A DNA stretch of 64,000 nucleotides from CAZDVK01 sp964508915 (GCA_964508915.1 CAZDVK010000002.1:62001-126000), one strand, 5' to 3'. Numbered from the stretch's first letter, positions 52,901 to 61,873 are shown. A program made the numbers and translations. Notes: generated by a model from the sequence alone, not told the origin.

Positions 52901-53354
52901 TTAGTAAGTCATCAACAGGCTCTACGGACATGGCGGCAGCCAAAAAACCTTGATGCCCCCCTGACAGTAAAAAAAGCCCCTCAGCATAGGTGAATAAGTC
53001 GTCTAATGTGACGCAAACGTCACTTGCGTTAGGCTCTAAATAAGCTAGGCTTACAAGCTTTAAAAGGTTCTGATATCCCCTTTCGTTTTTGACCAACAAA
53101 ACAGCAGGGGCAATAGAAATATTATCTGCCTGTTGAATGGAAAGTTGGCATCCAACAATAGGTTGAATGCCATTTTCAGCGCAATTCATAGAAATTTCTA
53201 AAGCACCAAACAGATTATTTGTATCTGTTATGGCAACAGCTGGCATATGGTGCGTATGGCATAATTTGGCAACATCCTTAACGCGAACAGCCCCTTCAGC
53301 CAGTGAATAGGCGGAATGAAGGCGTAAGTGAATAAAAGGAATAGATTGTGCCAC
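49962..53354 (-). CDS. dnaE: DNA polymerase III alpha subunit
   Basis: 1130 residues, near the 1,160 of E. coli. PHP domain at the start (HLRLHSAYSLAEGAV), palm with the acidic pair in MPDFDVDFCQDRRDEV, the segment GVVIGDRPLDELVPLYKDE, the HhH region around 830-900 and the OB fold near 970 (QMTGIILSKQERTSKAGQKF). It is the main replicative polymerase. The end converges with the 48424 gene (23 bp apart). Confidence 0.98.
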   Translation of the reverse strand: MAQSIPFIHLRLHSAYSLAEGAVRVKDVAKLCHTHHMPAVAITDTNNLFGALEISMNCAENGIQPIVGCQLSIQQADNISIAPAVLLVKNERGYQNLLKLVSLAYLEPNASDVCVTLDDLFTYAEGLFLLSGGHQGFLAAAMSVEPVDDLLNRLKQAFPDSFYIELQRHGLAEQKRLEPKFLELAHRHHIPIVATNDVFFDKPNFYEAHDALLCIAEGAYISEENRRRLTPNHSFKSSEEMMKLFSDLPEAIENTSLIAQRCHFMPTPHKPILPKFPLPDGKSEVDELRENASEGLKKRLQEEVFPLHDATAHPQIQKQYQERLAYELEIIETMGFPGYFLIVSDFIKWAKSQGIPVGPGRGSGAGSLVAWVLTITNMDPIRFGLLFERFLNPERVSMPDFDVDFCQDRRDEVIQYVCQKYGADRVAHIITFGKLQARAVLRDVGRVLQMPYGQVDKICKLVPNNPANPVTLEEAIKGEPLLQQARDEDETVQRLMDIGIQLEGLYRHASTHAAGVVIGDRPLDELVPLYKDERSHLPATQFNMKYVETAGLLKFDFLGLKTLTVIEKCCQLIRKKGTPFHIDSIPLDDPKTFELLCRVDVLGIFQIESGGMRDVLRKLQPDRFEDLIVLVALFRPGPMDDIPRYLACKHGEEAVSYLHEKLKPILEPTYGVMVYQEQVMKIAQELGGYTLGAADLLRRAMGKKIKSEMDAQRALFVEGAVKNGISEQIASQIFDQMAKFAGYGFNKSHSAPYALLSYQTAYLKANHPLEFFAATMTYDMHNTDKLNVYRQDLEKSKIPLLPPDVNHSFTEFAVENEGVRYGLAAIKNVGTQATDSIAIERQKNGPYKDIHDFATRLDISTLNKRQLENLIAAGALDCLGTPRDQLYGGLDAILAEATLARSEKNSKQSSLFGAAASAQRKVALPKGNNWNLLDKLQKEFDALGFYLSAHPLDMYGDSLKNMGLTTSIDLPQLGSMPQSIQMTGIILSKQERTSKAGQKFAFVTFSDTFGVYEVAFFSEAYEQARSHLTPGSAMHLTATYRPDGDGYRLTAQALTPLDDKLKEAGVSFYIEDHVDIQALQSCIQKIPSGKTPVHLIFQSEKASIKITLPGLYNIKNQNRADLLSIRGIRN

Positions 53355-53424
53355 AGAAGAAAGATAGCCGTTGTTTTTAGTGCAGTCTACAAAGTTTTAG
53401 CATGTAAAACAACAGTATGCAGGT

Positions 53425-53766
53425 TCAGCGCTCGGGTTTTTGTGTTTCGGTATCATGTAAAATGACTTCATCGGGCCGTGCAAAATTCAAGACCATGCGA
53501 ACGCGTTCTTCCAGCATGTCTTTGTCTAGACTGTCTGGGCGTAAAAGGTAAACTTGCCGTTCCAAAGTTTCTTTTTGTGTTTCAAGAACACGCAATGTTT
53601 TTTCACCTTCATCTACCTTTTTTTGAATGCGAATCCAGGCCAAGATACCCCGCTCGCCTTGAAAAATATGATAAACAAAGTAAACAAGTAAGCAGATGAC
53701 AACAAGGGGGCCAACAATGTGGCGTAATTTTTTTTCCCGTGTATTAAAAGCTTGTTGTGCACTCAT
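53425..53766 (-). CDS. ftsB: FtsB/DivIC-family septum protein
   Basis: 113 residues. Short cytoplasmic start, one membrane helix (about 17-36, VGPLVVICLLVYFVYHIF), a coiled coil (VDEGEKTLRVLETQKETLERQV), and a small C-terminal part (LEERVRMVLNFARPDEVI) matching the DivIC consensus. FtsB joins FtsL and FtsQ in the divisome. In many alphaproteobacteria it follows eno; here it lies upstream of dnaE with 70 bp between. Confidence 0.88.
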   Translation of the reverse strand: MSAQQAFNTREKKLRHIVGPLVVICLLVYFVYHIFQGERGILAWIRIQKKVDEGEKTLRVLETQKETLERQVYLLRPDSLDKDMLEERVRMVLNFARPDEVILHDTETQKPER

Positions 53767-53821
53767 TATTTTTTATTCATTAAATTATTTAATACATGAA
53801 TAAAGAATGACATCAATAAAA

Positions 53822-54391
53822 TCAAGCACCTGTTGCAGCTGTTGAATAATCAATAGTTGTTGCGTTTTGACCTTGAGCTGCCCCTTTTGAGTCGTAAACA
53901 AATACAGTATTTGTACGTTTTGTGACACTAAAAGTAAGAAATAGGCGGTCAAGGCTTTGCTGAAAGCTTTGAACACGGCAGACTTCATAGACAATTTCTT
54001 GAAGCTTCTTTTTTTCTGCTTCAATATTTCCAAGCCGAACAATTGTGATTTTATCTATTTTTTTACCGGTATTCATACGGGTTTCAATATCTGATGAATA
54101 GCCACCATTAGCAATTTGAATAATTAAGTCAGAGTGCTTAAGGGTAGCCGACGAACTTAGTTGGTTTGTAATATCACCTGAAGAATATCGACTTGATTCA
54201 GCATACCACCCAAATAATTCAGCAAACTTTTCAAAGTCTTTGACGGTGGAGCTTAACATTTCATCAATGGAAACCATCCATTCCGGTGATTTGACAGCGG
54301 CTGTACCAGAATTAGATGAGGGATCTCCACCCACTGCGGGTATGCTAAAGTCTCTCCCTGGGATTTTGATAGATGAACTGTCAGCTGGCAT
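53822..54391 (-). CDS. Small protein with possible Hcp-like beta-barrel
   Basis: 189 residues, no signal peptide. A Ser/Gly-rich start (IKIPGRDFSIPAVGG) is followed by a middle region and a C-terminal part with strands HSDLIIQIANGG, KIDKITIVRLGN, LQEIVYEVCRVQSFQQ and LDRLFLTFSVTKRTNTVFVYD then GAAQG. The last three resemble the final strands of Hcp tube proteins of type VI secretion (leucine-rich strand, VSS-like strand, xLxFxKxxxxYxxxxxxG). The match is weak and no other T6SS gene is near. It could be an orphan Hcp-like effector or unrelated. Confidence 0.4.
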   Translation of the reverse strand: MPADSSSIKIPGRDFSIPAVGGDPSSNSGTAAVKSPEWMVSIDEMLSSTVKDFEKFAELFGWYAESSRYSSGDITNQLSSSATLKHSDLIIQIANGGYSSDIETRMNTGKKIDKITIVRLGNIEAEKKKLQEIVYEVCRVQSFQQSLDRLFLTFSVTKRTNTVFVYDSKGAAQGQNATTIDYSTAATGA

Positions 54392-54575
54392 TGTTGTAAT
54401 CCATTCAATAAAATTTTAATTAATTTAATGATTTCATGTTTGCATTCTTTTTTCAAGTACTTAACAGCTGCTGCCTATTTTACTTTTATTAATTTAGATA
54501 AATTTTATAAAAATCTCTAGACAGAGGGCCGTTTTGCCGGCAGAATTACCCTAAAGATAATGCAATAAGTGTATC

Positions 54576-56009
54576 ATGCGCCGATTTCGAAAAGCTAAAA
54601 TAGTTGCCACCCTTGGACCTGCCAGTCGAACAGAAGATGTGATTGAATCTTTGTACTTGGCTGGTGCTGATGTTTTTCGATTGAATTTTTCCCACGGAGC
54701 CCATGCAGATCACGAACAGTCTGTTCGTATCATTCGACATTTGGAGCATAAATATAAGCGCCCAACGACAATTTTAATGGATCTTCAAGGCCCTAAACTG
54801 CGTGTTGGGGCCTTTTTAGATGGCAAGGTTGTTTTAAAAAAAGATGAAACATTTCAGTTAGATTTAAAAAATGAACCGGGTGACAATAAACGTGCCTATT
54901 TGCCGCATCCTGAAATTTTCCAAGCCTTAAAACCAGGAACAGATTTGTTGTTAGATGATGGAAAACTGCGTTTGCAGGTTGTTTCGTGCGGGGCAGACCA
55001 TGCCGTGACTAAGGTTCTTGTTGGGGGTGAACTTTCCAACCGAAAAGGTGTCAACGTGCCGGGGGTTATGCTGCCTATTTCAGCGCTAACGGAAAAGGAC
55101 CGTGCCGACCTTGCCTTTGGCTTAACTTTAAATGTGGATTGGGTTGCTTTATCCTTTGTTCAAAAACCAGAAGATATTGAAGAAGCACATTCATTAATTC
55201 AAGGAAAAGCCAAATTAATGGCTAAACTTGAAAAGCCGATGGCCATTCATCACCTGGAAAAAATTGTGGAGCTGTCGGACGGTGTTATGGTTGCCCGTGG
55301 TGATTTAGGTGTTGAAATGCCGCCGGAAAATGTTCCCGCCATTCAAAAGCAAATTATTCGTTGTTGTCGCCATGCTGGAAAGCCTGTTGTCGTGGCAACG
55401 CAAATGTTAGATTCCATGGTTAATAGCCCATCACCCACGCGGGCGGAGGCGTCAGATGTTGCAACCGCTATTTATGATGGTGTGGACGCTGTTATGTTGT
55501 CTGCTGAGTCTGCAGCTGGCCAATACCCTGTAGAAGCTGTGGAGATAATGAACCGTATCATTGCGTGTACAGAACAAGACCCCATTTACCAACAAATGTT
55601 AGATGGTAGTCGTCCTAAAAGCTTTGATACCGTGGCCTATGCCATTACGGCTGCGGCGCGCCAGGTAGCAGGAACAATTCACGCGAACGCTATTGTGACT
55701 TTTTCTGAAACAGGGGACACAACCCTTCGGGCTGCACGGGAGCGGCCAGCTGCACCCCTGGTTGTTTTAACACCCAACGCGTCGACCGCCCGTTTCTTGG
55801 GGGTTGTTTGGGGGGCCCACGCCATTGTGACAGAAAAGGTTTTCAGTTTTTCACAAATGGTGGAATCAGCCTGTATGGCTGTGCAAGAGGCCGAATTCGC
55901 AAATACAGGCGACCAAATTATTGTAACGGCTGGCATGCCCTTTGGTATGTCAGGTGGTACCAATATTTTACGGGTTGCAACTGTTGAGGAAGATGCGAAG
56001 CAGCCTTAA
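54576..56009 (+). CDS. pyk: Pyruvate kinase
   Basis: 477 residues. Start KIVATLGPASRTEDVIESL with NFSHGAHADH, catalytic Lys in LMAKLEKPMAI, then GVMVARGDLGVEMP and PTRAEASDVATAIYDGVDAVMLSAES. The allosteric C-terminal domain is present. It shows lower glycolysis working to pyruvate. An AT-rich 184-bp gap precedes it. Confidence 0.97.
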   Translation: MRRFRKAKIVATLGPASRTEDVIESLYLAGADVFRLNFSHGAHADHEQSVRIIRHLEHKYKRPTTILMDLQGPKLRVGAFLDGKVVLKKDETFQLDLKNEPGDNKRAYLPHPEIFQALKPGTDLLLDDGKLRLQVVSCGADHAVTKVLVGGELSNRKGVNVPGVMLPISALTEKDRADLAFGLTLNVDWVALSFVQKPEDIEEAHSLIQGKAKLMAKLEKPMAIHHLEKIVELSDGVMVARGDLGVEMPPENVPAIQKQIIRCCRHAGKPVVVATQMLDSMVNSPSPTRAEASDVATAIYDGVDAVMLSAESAAGQYPVEAVEIMNRIIACTEQDPIYQQMLDGSRPKSFDTVAYAITAAARQVAGTIHANAIVTFSETGDTTLRAARERPAAPLVVLTPNASTARFLGVVWGAHAIVTEKVFSFSQMVESACMAVQEAEFANTGDQIIVTAGMPFGMSGGTNILRVATVEEDAKQP

Positions 56010-56137
56010 GAGCGGGGTTAATGCTATTCTTAGATGTAAGGTTTTTTTAAGCTATTTCTTGATTTTTTTGAAAATTTACAGTTTATTAATTCCTGCCCCT
56101 TTAAAATAATAAAAATAATATATTAATCTTTTAATTA

Positions 56138-58108
56138 ATGAGATTTTTCCTCCTTATTCTCTCCTTATTTTTTTGTAAGTATTGTTGGTCTGTTGTCATA
56201 GATGATATTCCAGATAATTTTAAGCTAATGGTTGATAACCCAATGGCTGAATGGAAATCTCCTAGTTTTGCGACTTATGTGACCCAGCCTTATTTACAAG
56301 AATCAGATGCTGTGCCAAATATGACGTTTTGGAACCCTAATTTTCCAAGTTGGCAACAACAGTGGAGCAGATTCCATAAATTTTTTGCTAAAGAACCATT
56401 AACAGCGGTGAAAGTTGTGCAAGCAATAGGTGTGGCACGGCGGGGTATTTTGGCTGATAAAAATGCTTTACGGCATAACCCGCGAACAGTGCCTTTAGCT
56501 GTTGAACAAACCAAAGGGGTTTTAAATGTCATGAAAGGAACCCTTGGTATTCAAAACCGAAGCTGTAACAAGGAAGAAGAAGCCGTGTTGGTTCGTGAAA
56601 TCTTGGCCGTGGGTGATCTTTTGACAAAGAAAAGTTTAGATAAAGAACTTCAAGATTTACATCAGCTTTACATGAGGGCCTCAGCGAACCCTATGCATCA
56701 GAAACATTTTCAAAATGTGGGGCGCCTTCTTTGGGCTGGTCATTATAGAAAATTTCCAAACAATGCAGAGCCATACGATGTGAATTGGTTAAATGGTGAT
56801 GATTTAGACCAAATAGCCCAACGTTTTTCATCTTATTTAGGGGAATTTTTACTTCCAGAAAAAGGGTGGCGTGATAAAGGTGTTCCCGATTATGCGTGGC
56901 CTATTCGTATGACCTCTTCTTTTGAGGATAATATGAGGTATCGTCAGCAAACGCTGGCCCAACTTGATGCGGAGACTCCGCAGTGGAGAAATATGGCACA
57001 AAGAGATGCTGGTTTCACATTTAGACGTTTTATTCTCCCTAGTAATAACGTAGAAGCTGCTGCGTGGGTATTAGGACAGGGTCTTTATCTGGGAGACAAT
57101 CGAGACTGGTATAAGTTGACCGACACGGAGCGAGAACAAGTAAACGAAAAGCAGATTGTTAGTTTATTTCGTGATGTCATGCAGTGGTTGGGGACACCAC
57201 GATACAGCCCCGGCATGGCAGCTTTATTGGCTGCTTTCTTGCCCGAAGATATTCAGCGTGAACAAGGTTATGAGCCTTTAGAGGATGCTATTGCTATTGG
57301 TGGAGGAGGTGTTGTTGGTGGGGCTGGTGGATCAACGTCTGTACGTTTAAAAGGGGCAGCTTTTGAAGTACATAATTACGCCAAAGATGTAGGCGATGCT
57401 GTGATAAGGCATGTTATTGATAAACTTGGAGAGGTGGATTTACAAACTTATGAGTCTGTTAAAAAAGACATTATAATTTGGATAACAAAAAACATTGGCG
57501 TTGCAGATCAATCGGTGGCCTGTCAAGCTATTAAAAATCTGGAAGATTCTGATCCTGATAAGCGACTTTTGGAGCTAATTTATACGTTCGTAAACACTTT
57601 GGGCAAAGCAGCAATGAATACGTGGCTTGAAAGTTTTGTGAAAGAATCTATAGAAGCTTATTTGGGCAGAAAAAACCCCCTCAGTTGTACGAAAGGTGTT
57701 CGTGAACGAGCTTATTTGTCTTTAAGGGCTATTGATAACCCTGAAATCCAGGGGTTATTTGGTGGGGCTGAAAAGAAATTATGGGCGCAGCAATTTATTC
57801 CGAACCATACCTTTGGGGGAAGTGGTAACGAAAGAAAATTAACTTTAGTTGCTAAAGCCATTATGGGTGAGCTTGCTAAAATTCCAATTACAGAACGCCC
57901 CCTTCGTATTACAGGAGAACTTGCGAAAATATTATTCATTAATTACGCAAAAGAAAAATTCTTGGAAGAATATGGTTATACAGAGCCGGAATTTGTAGCC
58001 TTTTTAGCAGACAGTCAGGAAAAATTCTTTGATTTGATCGAAGATTATTTTGATGACATGATTGCACCCGAGATAGATAGACTTGCAGCCGCTGTGGATG
58101 GAAAATAA
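56138..58108 (+). CDS. Exported protein, paralogue of the 11910 gene
   Basis: 656 residues. Signal peptide MRFFLLILSLFFCKYCWS. Residues about 60-240 are clearly related to the N-terminal half of the protein at 11910-13391: helix with GVARRGIL, GIQNR turn, EEAVLVREILAVGDLL and a long helix. The remaining 400 residues are helical, with a Gly-rich hinge (AIGGGGVVGGAGG) near 387-400, and have no counterpart in the other protein. Function unknown; the shared region defines a small exported family with variable C-terminal parts. Confidence 0.75.
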   Translation: MRFFLLILSLFFCKYCWSVVIDDIPDNFKLMVDNPMAEWKSPSFATYVTQPYLQESDAVPNMTFWNPNFPSWQQQWSRFHKFFAKEPLTAVKVVQAIGVARRGILADKNALRHNPRTVPLAVEQTKGVLNVMKGTLGIQNRSCNKEEEAVLVREILAVGDLLTKKSLDKELQDLHQLYMRASANPMHQKHFQNVGRLLWAGHYRKFPNNAEPYDVNWLNGDDLDQIAQRFSSYLGEFLLPEKGWRDKGVPDYAWPIRMTSSFEDNMRYRQQTLAQLDAETPQWRNMAQRDAGFTFRRFILPSNNVEAAAWVLGQGLYLGDNRDWYKLTDTEREQVNEKQIVSLFRDVMQWLGTPRYSPGMAALLAAFLPEDIQREQGYEPLEDAIAIGGGGVVGGAGGSTSVRLKGAAFEVHNYAKDVGDAVIRHVIDKLGEVDLQTYESVKKDIIIWITKNIGVADQSVACQAIKNLEDSDPDKRLLELIYTFVNTLGKAAMNTWLESFVKESIEAYLGRKNPLSCTKGVRERAYLSLRAIDNPEIQGLFGGAEKKLWAQQFIPNHTFGGSGNERKLTLVAKAIMGELAKIPITERPLRITGELAKILFINYAKEKFLEEYGYTEPEFVAFLADSQEKFFDLIEDYFDDMIAPEIDRLAAAVDGK

Positions 58109-58124
58109 CCTTTTGGTCCTTTGA

Positions 58125-59435
58125 TTACAAAAATATTTTCACAACGACCCATAGTAAGGGGATCAAAATTCCCACTGACCAGGCTATATAACCTAAGAAA
58201 GTTGGCATGGGAACGCCATGCTGTTTGGCAAGGGTGCGCACCATAAAGTTTGGGGCATTGCCAATGTATGTAATGGCGCCCATAAAAACAGCGCCCAAAG
58301 AAATAGCACCCAGAATACCTGATTGTTCAGTCATTAAATAATTGGCATCGTCACCAGCAATTTTAAAAAATATAAGGTATGTGGGTGCATTATCCAAAAA
58401 AGCAGAAAAAGTACCTGTCAGCCAAAAATATAAAAGGGGTGGGTGGGAAATTGTGTCTTCCAAGTTTTCCATAATTTGATGAACAGGGCTATCGGCGTGA
58501 TTTTCCAAAATGGTGTTAACAGGAATCATAGTTAAAAAAATCACAAAAAACACAATGGCCACCTCTTTCACAGGGGCAAAAGATAGTTTTGTTTTAGATA
58601 TTTTATTTTTCTGGTGGGTTTGCCAAAAAGATAACAGGGTTAAAGACCATAAACCCAGCTGAAGCCAAATGTAGCCTTCAGTTAATGGGTGTCTACCAAC
58701 TTGAATAATAGGTTTTTGGCCGTAGGCGCCTGTGAAAATAATCAGTGCTACCAACAACAATAGGTATATGCCATGGCGTTTGCCCTCCACAAGAAAACGG
58801 TCACCTTGACTGGTTACTGGCGTTGTTTCCTTTTTGAAAAAGAACCAATCAAGCCCATAGTAAATAATAAGCAAACAAGCCCACGTGGCTAAAAAAGGTT
58901 GCCACAAAGCCTGAAGGGGCCAAAAGAAATGAACGCCTTTTAAATACCCTAAAAACAGCGGTGGGTCACCCATAGGGGTTAGGCAGCCACCAATATTAGA
59001 GATTAAGAAAATAAAGAAAATCACACTGTGAATTTTATGAGTACGGCGTTCATTCATGTGTAAAAAGGGGGCTATTAATAAAATCGATGCCCCTGTGGTA
59101 CCCACAATGCTAGAAACAAGAGACCCTATCCCTAAAAAAGCCGTGTTATGAAACGGGGTGGGTTTCCAGTGAAGACGTAGCTTTAGGCCGCAACTAAGCG
59201 TATATAAAGCCACAAGAAGGCTAATGAAAGGAATATAATCATGCACAAAAACAGTTATGCAAGACTGTGTGGCGTTTTGGGTTGATTCTGTTAGCAGCAA
59301 AACGGCGCCGCCTGCGAAAGCCAGCAGTGCCATAATATGCTTTTCATACAAGTGCCACAAGCGAGGCGCCAATAGAGGCAACAATGCCAAGCTCAAAAGG
59401 GTGGCTATAAAAGGAAAGGAAGATAGTAAAAGCAA
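58125..59435 (-). CDS. NhaD/citrate-type ion transporter
   Basis: 436 residues; TTG start with GAGG at 6-base spacing. About 11 membrane helices. Segments SSIVGTTGASILLIAPFL, ISNIGGCLTPMGDPPLFLGYL and DNAPTYLIFF are the repeats of the ion-transporter superfamily that includes NhaD Na+/H+ antiporters and citrate carriers; the GDPP loop is typical of NhaD. Related genes are common in intracellular alphaproteobacteria. It lies between two exported-protein genes. Confidence 0.88.
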   Translation of the reverse strand: MLLLSSFPFIATLLSLALLPLLAPRLWHLYEKHIMALLAFAGGAVLLLTESTQNATQSCITVFVHDYIPFISLLVALYTLSCGLKLRLHWKPTPFHNTAFLGIGSLVSSIVGTTGASILLIAPFLHMNERRTHKIHSVIFFIFLISNIGGCLTPMGDPPLFLGYLKGVHFFWPLQALWQPFLATWACLLIIYYGLDWFFFKKETTPVTSQGDRFLVEGKRHGIYLLLLVALIIFTGAYGQKPIIQVGRHPLTEGYIWLQLGLWSLTLLSFWQTHQKNKISKTKLSFAPVKEVAIVFFVIFLTMIPVNTILENHADSPVHQIMENLEDTISHPPLLYFWLTGTFSAFLDNAPTYLIFFKIAGDDANYLMTEQSGILGAISLGAVFMGAITYIGNAPNFMVRTLAKQHGVPMPTFLGYIAWSVGILIPLLWVVVKIFL

Positions 59436-59548
59436 ACAGAGCCTCTAATTTTTTAAGTTCTTTTGGTTTTCTAAAAGACTGCAAAACCAGCTAAATGTTA
59501 AGCGTTTGTCGACATCTTGTAAATCAGAATACCCTTGTTTTAGAGCTT

Positions 59549-60514
59549 TTAAAGTTTAGGTGGGGCCTGCTGCATAATAAGGGGGATGCTAACGCCTGAT
59601 AAAACTTGACCAGAGCTAGACTGAGTATGAATTTGAATAACCCTTTCATGGCCCCTTGGATCTGGAGAAAACGGAACAGATGACACAGGTCTCCCATTGA
59701 TGGAAATGACCAAACTACCCTCATCAGAAGGAGATAAAAGAACCGATCGAGGTGGCAGGGGTGGTGCAAATGGCCGCCAACAGCCTGTTCCGTCAAAAGA
59801 ACCTGCTGACCCTGGATAAAGCAAGGGTCTGGGGGGGAGTTGTCTTGGGAATGGTGGGGGTGGGGGACCATACGGTGGCCCATAAGGTAGCATGTAGGAA
59901 AGTGGAAAAGCGGAATGCGGTGGCCGCGGTACACCAAAATCAAAAGATAAGTTTCGTGGTTCAAGTGGGTATGATGGATCCATCGGTGCTGTCGGTCGCC
60001 TTGGTGGCGGGGGCAGTGCTTTTTGAGGGGCAGTGGGTCCAAATAACCCACGCGGCCATGTGGGTGTTTCATCAGGAGGGAGCGGCGCATCGAGTCCAAA
60101 ACCAGGGGGCGGAAACAACAGTGATGTTGCTCCTGCAACGGCATCTCCCACACTTAAAGGCACTGCATCACTACCTGTATTTCCTAAGGTAGTTAAATCC
60201 ATTCCAGCCCATGCAGCAAGCTTGGATATGCCCCTGACTGGCTGATTAGGTGTATGGTACTTTGGGTCATCAAAATCATCACCATCTACAGCGCCCGTAC
60301 TCATAGCTGCCATTGCATCCCGGATGCCAGAGTCAGCGCTGTCAGAATCTCCACTAGGCATTCTTTCCAATCCTGCTTTAGGAGAAGAGCCTTCTTTATC
60401 TTGTTCAAGTTCGTCATCTGACGAGAAAGAAGAAAAAGTTGTTATTGAAAGTGCAAATAAAAAACACGCTGTGTATTTTAAATTATAAAGAGGGGAAATT
60501 AAAAATTTTGCCAT
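59549..60514 (-). CDS. Proline-rich exported protein of unknown function
   Basis: 321 residues. An N-terminal hydrophobic segment (about 12-28) is a signal peptide or anchor. Then an acidic stretch (SSDDELEQDKEG), a helical region and, from about 145 on, long proline-rich runs: ALPPPPRRPTAP, PYGPPYGPPPPPFPRQLPPRP, PLPPRSVLL. The last 60 residues look ordered and beta-rich (SLVISINGRPVSS). The poly-Pro runs could bind SH3-, WW- or profilin-like eukaryotic domains, which is inference. Confidence 0.6.
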   Translation of the reverse strand: MAKFLISPLYNLKYTACFLFALSITTFSSFSSDDELEQDKEGSSPKAGLERMPSGDSDSADSGIRDAMAAMSTGAVDGDDFDDPKYHTPNQPVRGISKLAAWAGMDLTTLGNTGSDAVPLSVGDAVAGATSLLFPPPGFGLDAPLPPDETPTWPRGLFGPTAPQKALPPPPRRPTAPMDPSYPLEPRNLSFDFGVPRPPHSAFPLSYMLPYGPPYGPPPPPFPRQLPPRPLLYPGSAGSFDGTGCWRPFAPPLPPRSVLLSPSDEGSLVISINGRPVSSVPFSPDPRGHERVIQIHTQSSSGQVLSGVSIPLIMQQAPPKL

Positions 60515-60687
60515 GATAGATATTTTTTCTGAACAAAAAATGAACCATAATAAAATTTCACTAAAATTTTACATAAATAACAAGAAAATAATTTCAAAAG
60601 TTTTGTTTGAAAAATGAATTTATAGGTGTTTTAGTACAAATTTTTACAGAATTTTAAATAAAAAAAGATAAAACTAGTAACTAAATT

Positions 60688-61425
60688 CTAATTGCTTGCA
60701 TTCTTTAGAAAACGGACACTTCCGATGTAGTTGATGGATAAGTTTTTAGTTAAAGACCACGTGCGGTGTAACACCGAATAGTTCATTCCCTTCAGGTCTA
60801 CAAAATGTAGGCCATTTTTTTCTAAATAAGAATTTAGGTCACTGGGGGTTACAAATTTCTGCCACTGATGTGTTTGCAGTGGCACAAGCCTGAGGATATA
60901 TTCAGCACCAATGATAGCGCCTAGGTAAGATTGCCACGTTTGATTAAGTGTTGAAATAAAAAGGGACCCCGTTGGTTTTAAAAGACGGGCGCAGTTTTTT
61001 AAAAAAATGTCACAATTTTCAACATGTTCAATAATTTCCAAAGCTAAAACAATGTCAAATTTTTCATCAGACATTTCTTCAATACTGGTGCATATGTATT
61101 GGATATCCAGGTTATTTTGTTGTGCGTGTTGTATTGCAACGTCAATAGATTTTTGACTGGCGTCAACGCCTGTAACAGTTGCACCAAGGCGCGCCATAGG
61201 TTCACACAAAATTCCACCACCACAGCCAACATCAAGAACTTTTAACCCCTGAAAAGGCTTAAGGTCATTAGTGGGGGGCGAATTTTTAAGAACTTGTTCT
61301 TTAATATAACGAATTCGACATGGGTTCATAGCATGCAAAATGCTATGGGGGCCTTTTGGGCTCCACCAATTATCTGCCATAGAATCAAAATGATGAATTT
61401 CATCTTGGGAAATGGTCGTGGTCAC
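60688..61425 (-). CDS. ubiG: Ubiquinone O-methyltransferase UbiG
   Basis: 245 residues. SAM-dependent O-methylation at two steps of ubiquinone synthesis. Start HHFDSMADNWWSPKGPHSILHAMNPCR, SAM motif LKVLDVGCGGGILCEPMARLG, and LALEIIEHVENCDIFLKNC. Follows the rhodanese gene by 9 bp. Confidence 0.97.
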   Translation of the reverse strand: MTTTISQDEIHHFDSMADNWWSPKGPHSILHAMNPCRIRYIKEQVLKNSPPTNDLKPFQGLKVLDVGCGGGILCEPMARLGATVTGVDASQKSIDVAIQHAQQNNLDIQYICTSIEEMSDEKFDIVLALEIIEHVENCDIFLKNCARLLKPTGSLFISTLNQTWQSYLGAIIGAEYILRLVPLQTHQWQKFVTPSDLNSYLEKNGLHFVDLKGMNYSVLHRTWSLTKNLSINYIGSVRFLKNASN

Positions 61426-61434
61426 AAAAAGTCC

Positions 61435-61752
61435 TTAATAAATTGGCATTGTGGGGTCAATGGTTTGAGACCATGCATGAACGCCACCCTTCAGACTATA
61501 TACATTTTTAAAGCCCGCTGAAAGCAGTAATAAGGCAGCACGCTGACTGCGAATGCCGTGGTGACACACTGTAACAATGGGGATATTTTTGGGAATATGA
61601 TCGAAATGTTGATCCAGTTCATGCAGCGGTATCAAAAGGCTTTCGGAAATAGTGCAAATACTTGTTTCTTCTGGAAGACGCACGTCAACAAGGCAAAACT
61701 TTTCACCTTTGTTCATTTTTTCTTTTAAAATTTGCGGGGAAATTTCTTCCAT
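61435..61752 (-). CDS. Single-domain rhodanese
   Basis: 105 residues. Active-site loop CHHGIRSQRA after VTVCHHG, with LVDVRLPEE before it, as in GlpE-type sulphurtransferases. The active Cys is present, so the protein should carry persulphide sulphur. First gene of the operon with ubiG; physiological acceptor unknown. Confidence 0.92.
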   Translation of the reverse strand: MEEISPQILKEKMNKGEKFCLVDVRLPEETSICTISESLLIPLHELDQHFDHIPKNIPIVTVCHHGIRSQRAALLLLSAGFKNVYSLKGGVHAWSQTIDPTMPIY

Positions 61753-61873
61753 CAGCTCATATATTTTTTCGAACTACCGTTTCATTCTACCTTAAAGTTT
61801 GCATATAGTACAAACCAGTTCTTGACCGTGTATAGATTTTGTGGAAAGTTATAGGCAGGTTTTATCACTTTCA

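Noticed and set aside
11910..58108. Idea that all exported proteins form one paralogous family
   Set aside because: Only the 11910 and 56138 genes show clear similarity; the others share only signal peptides and composition.
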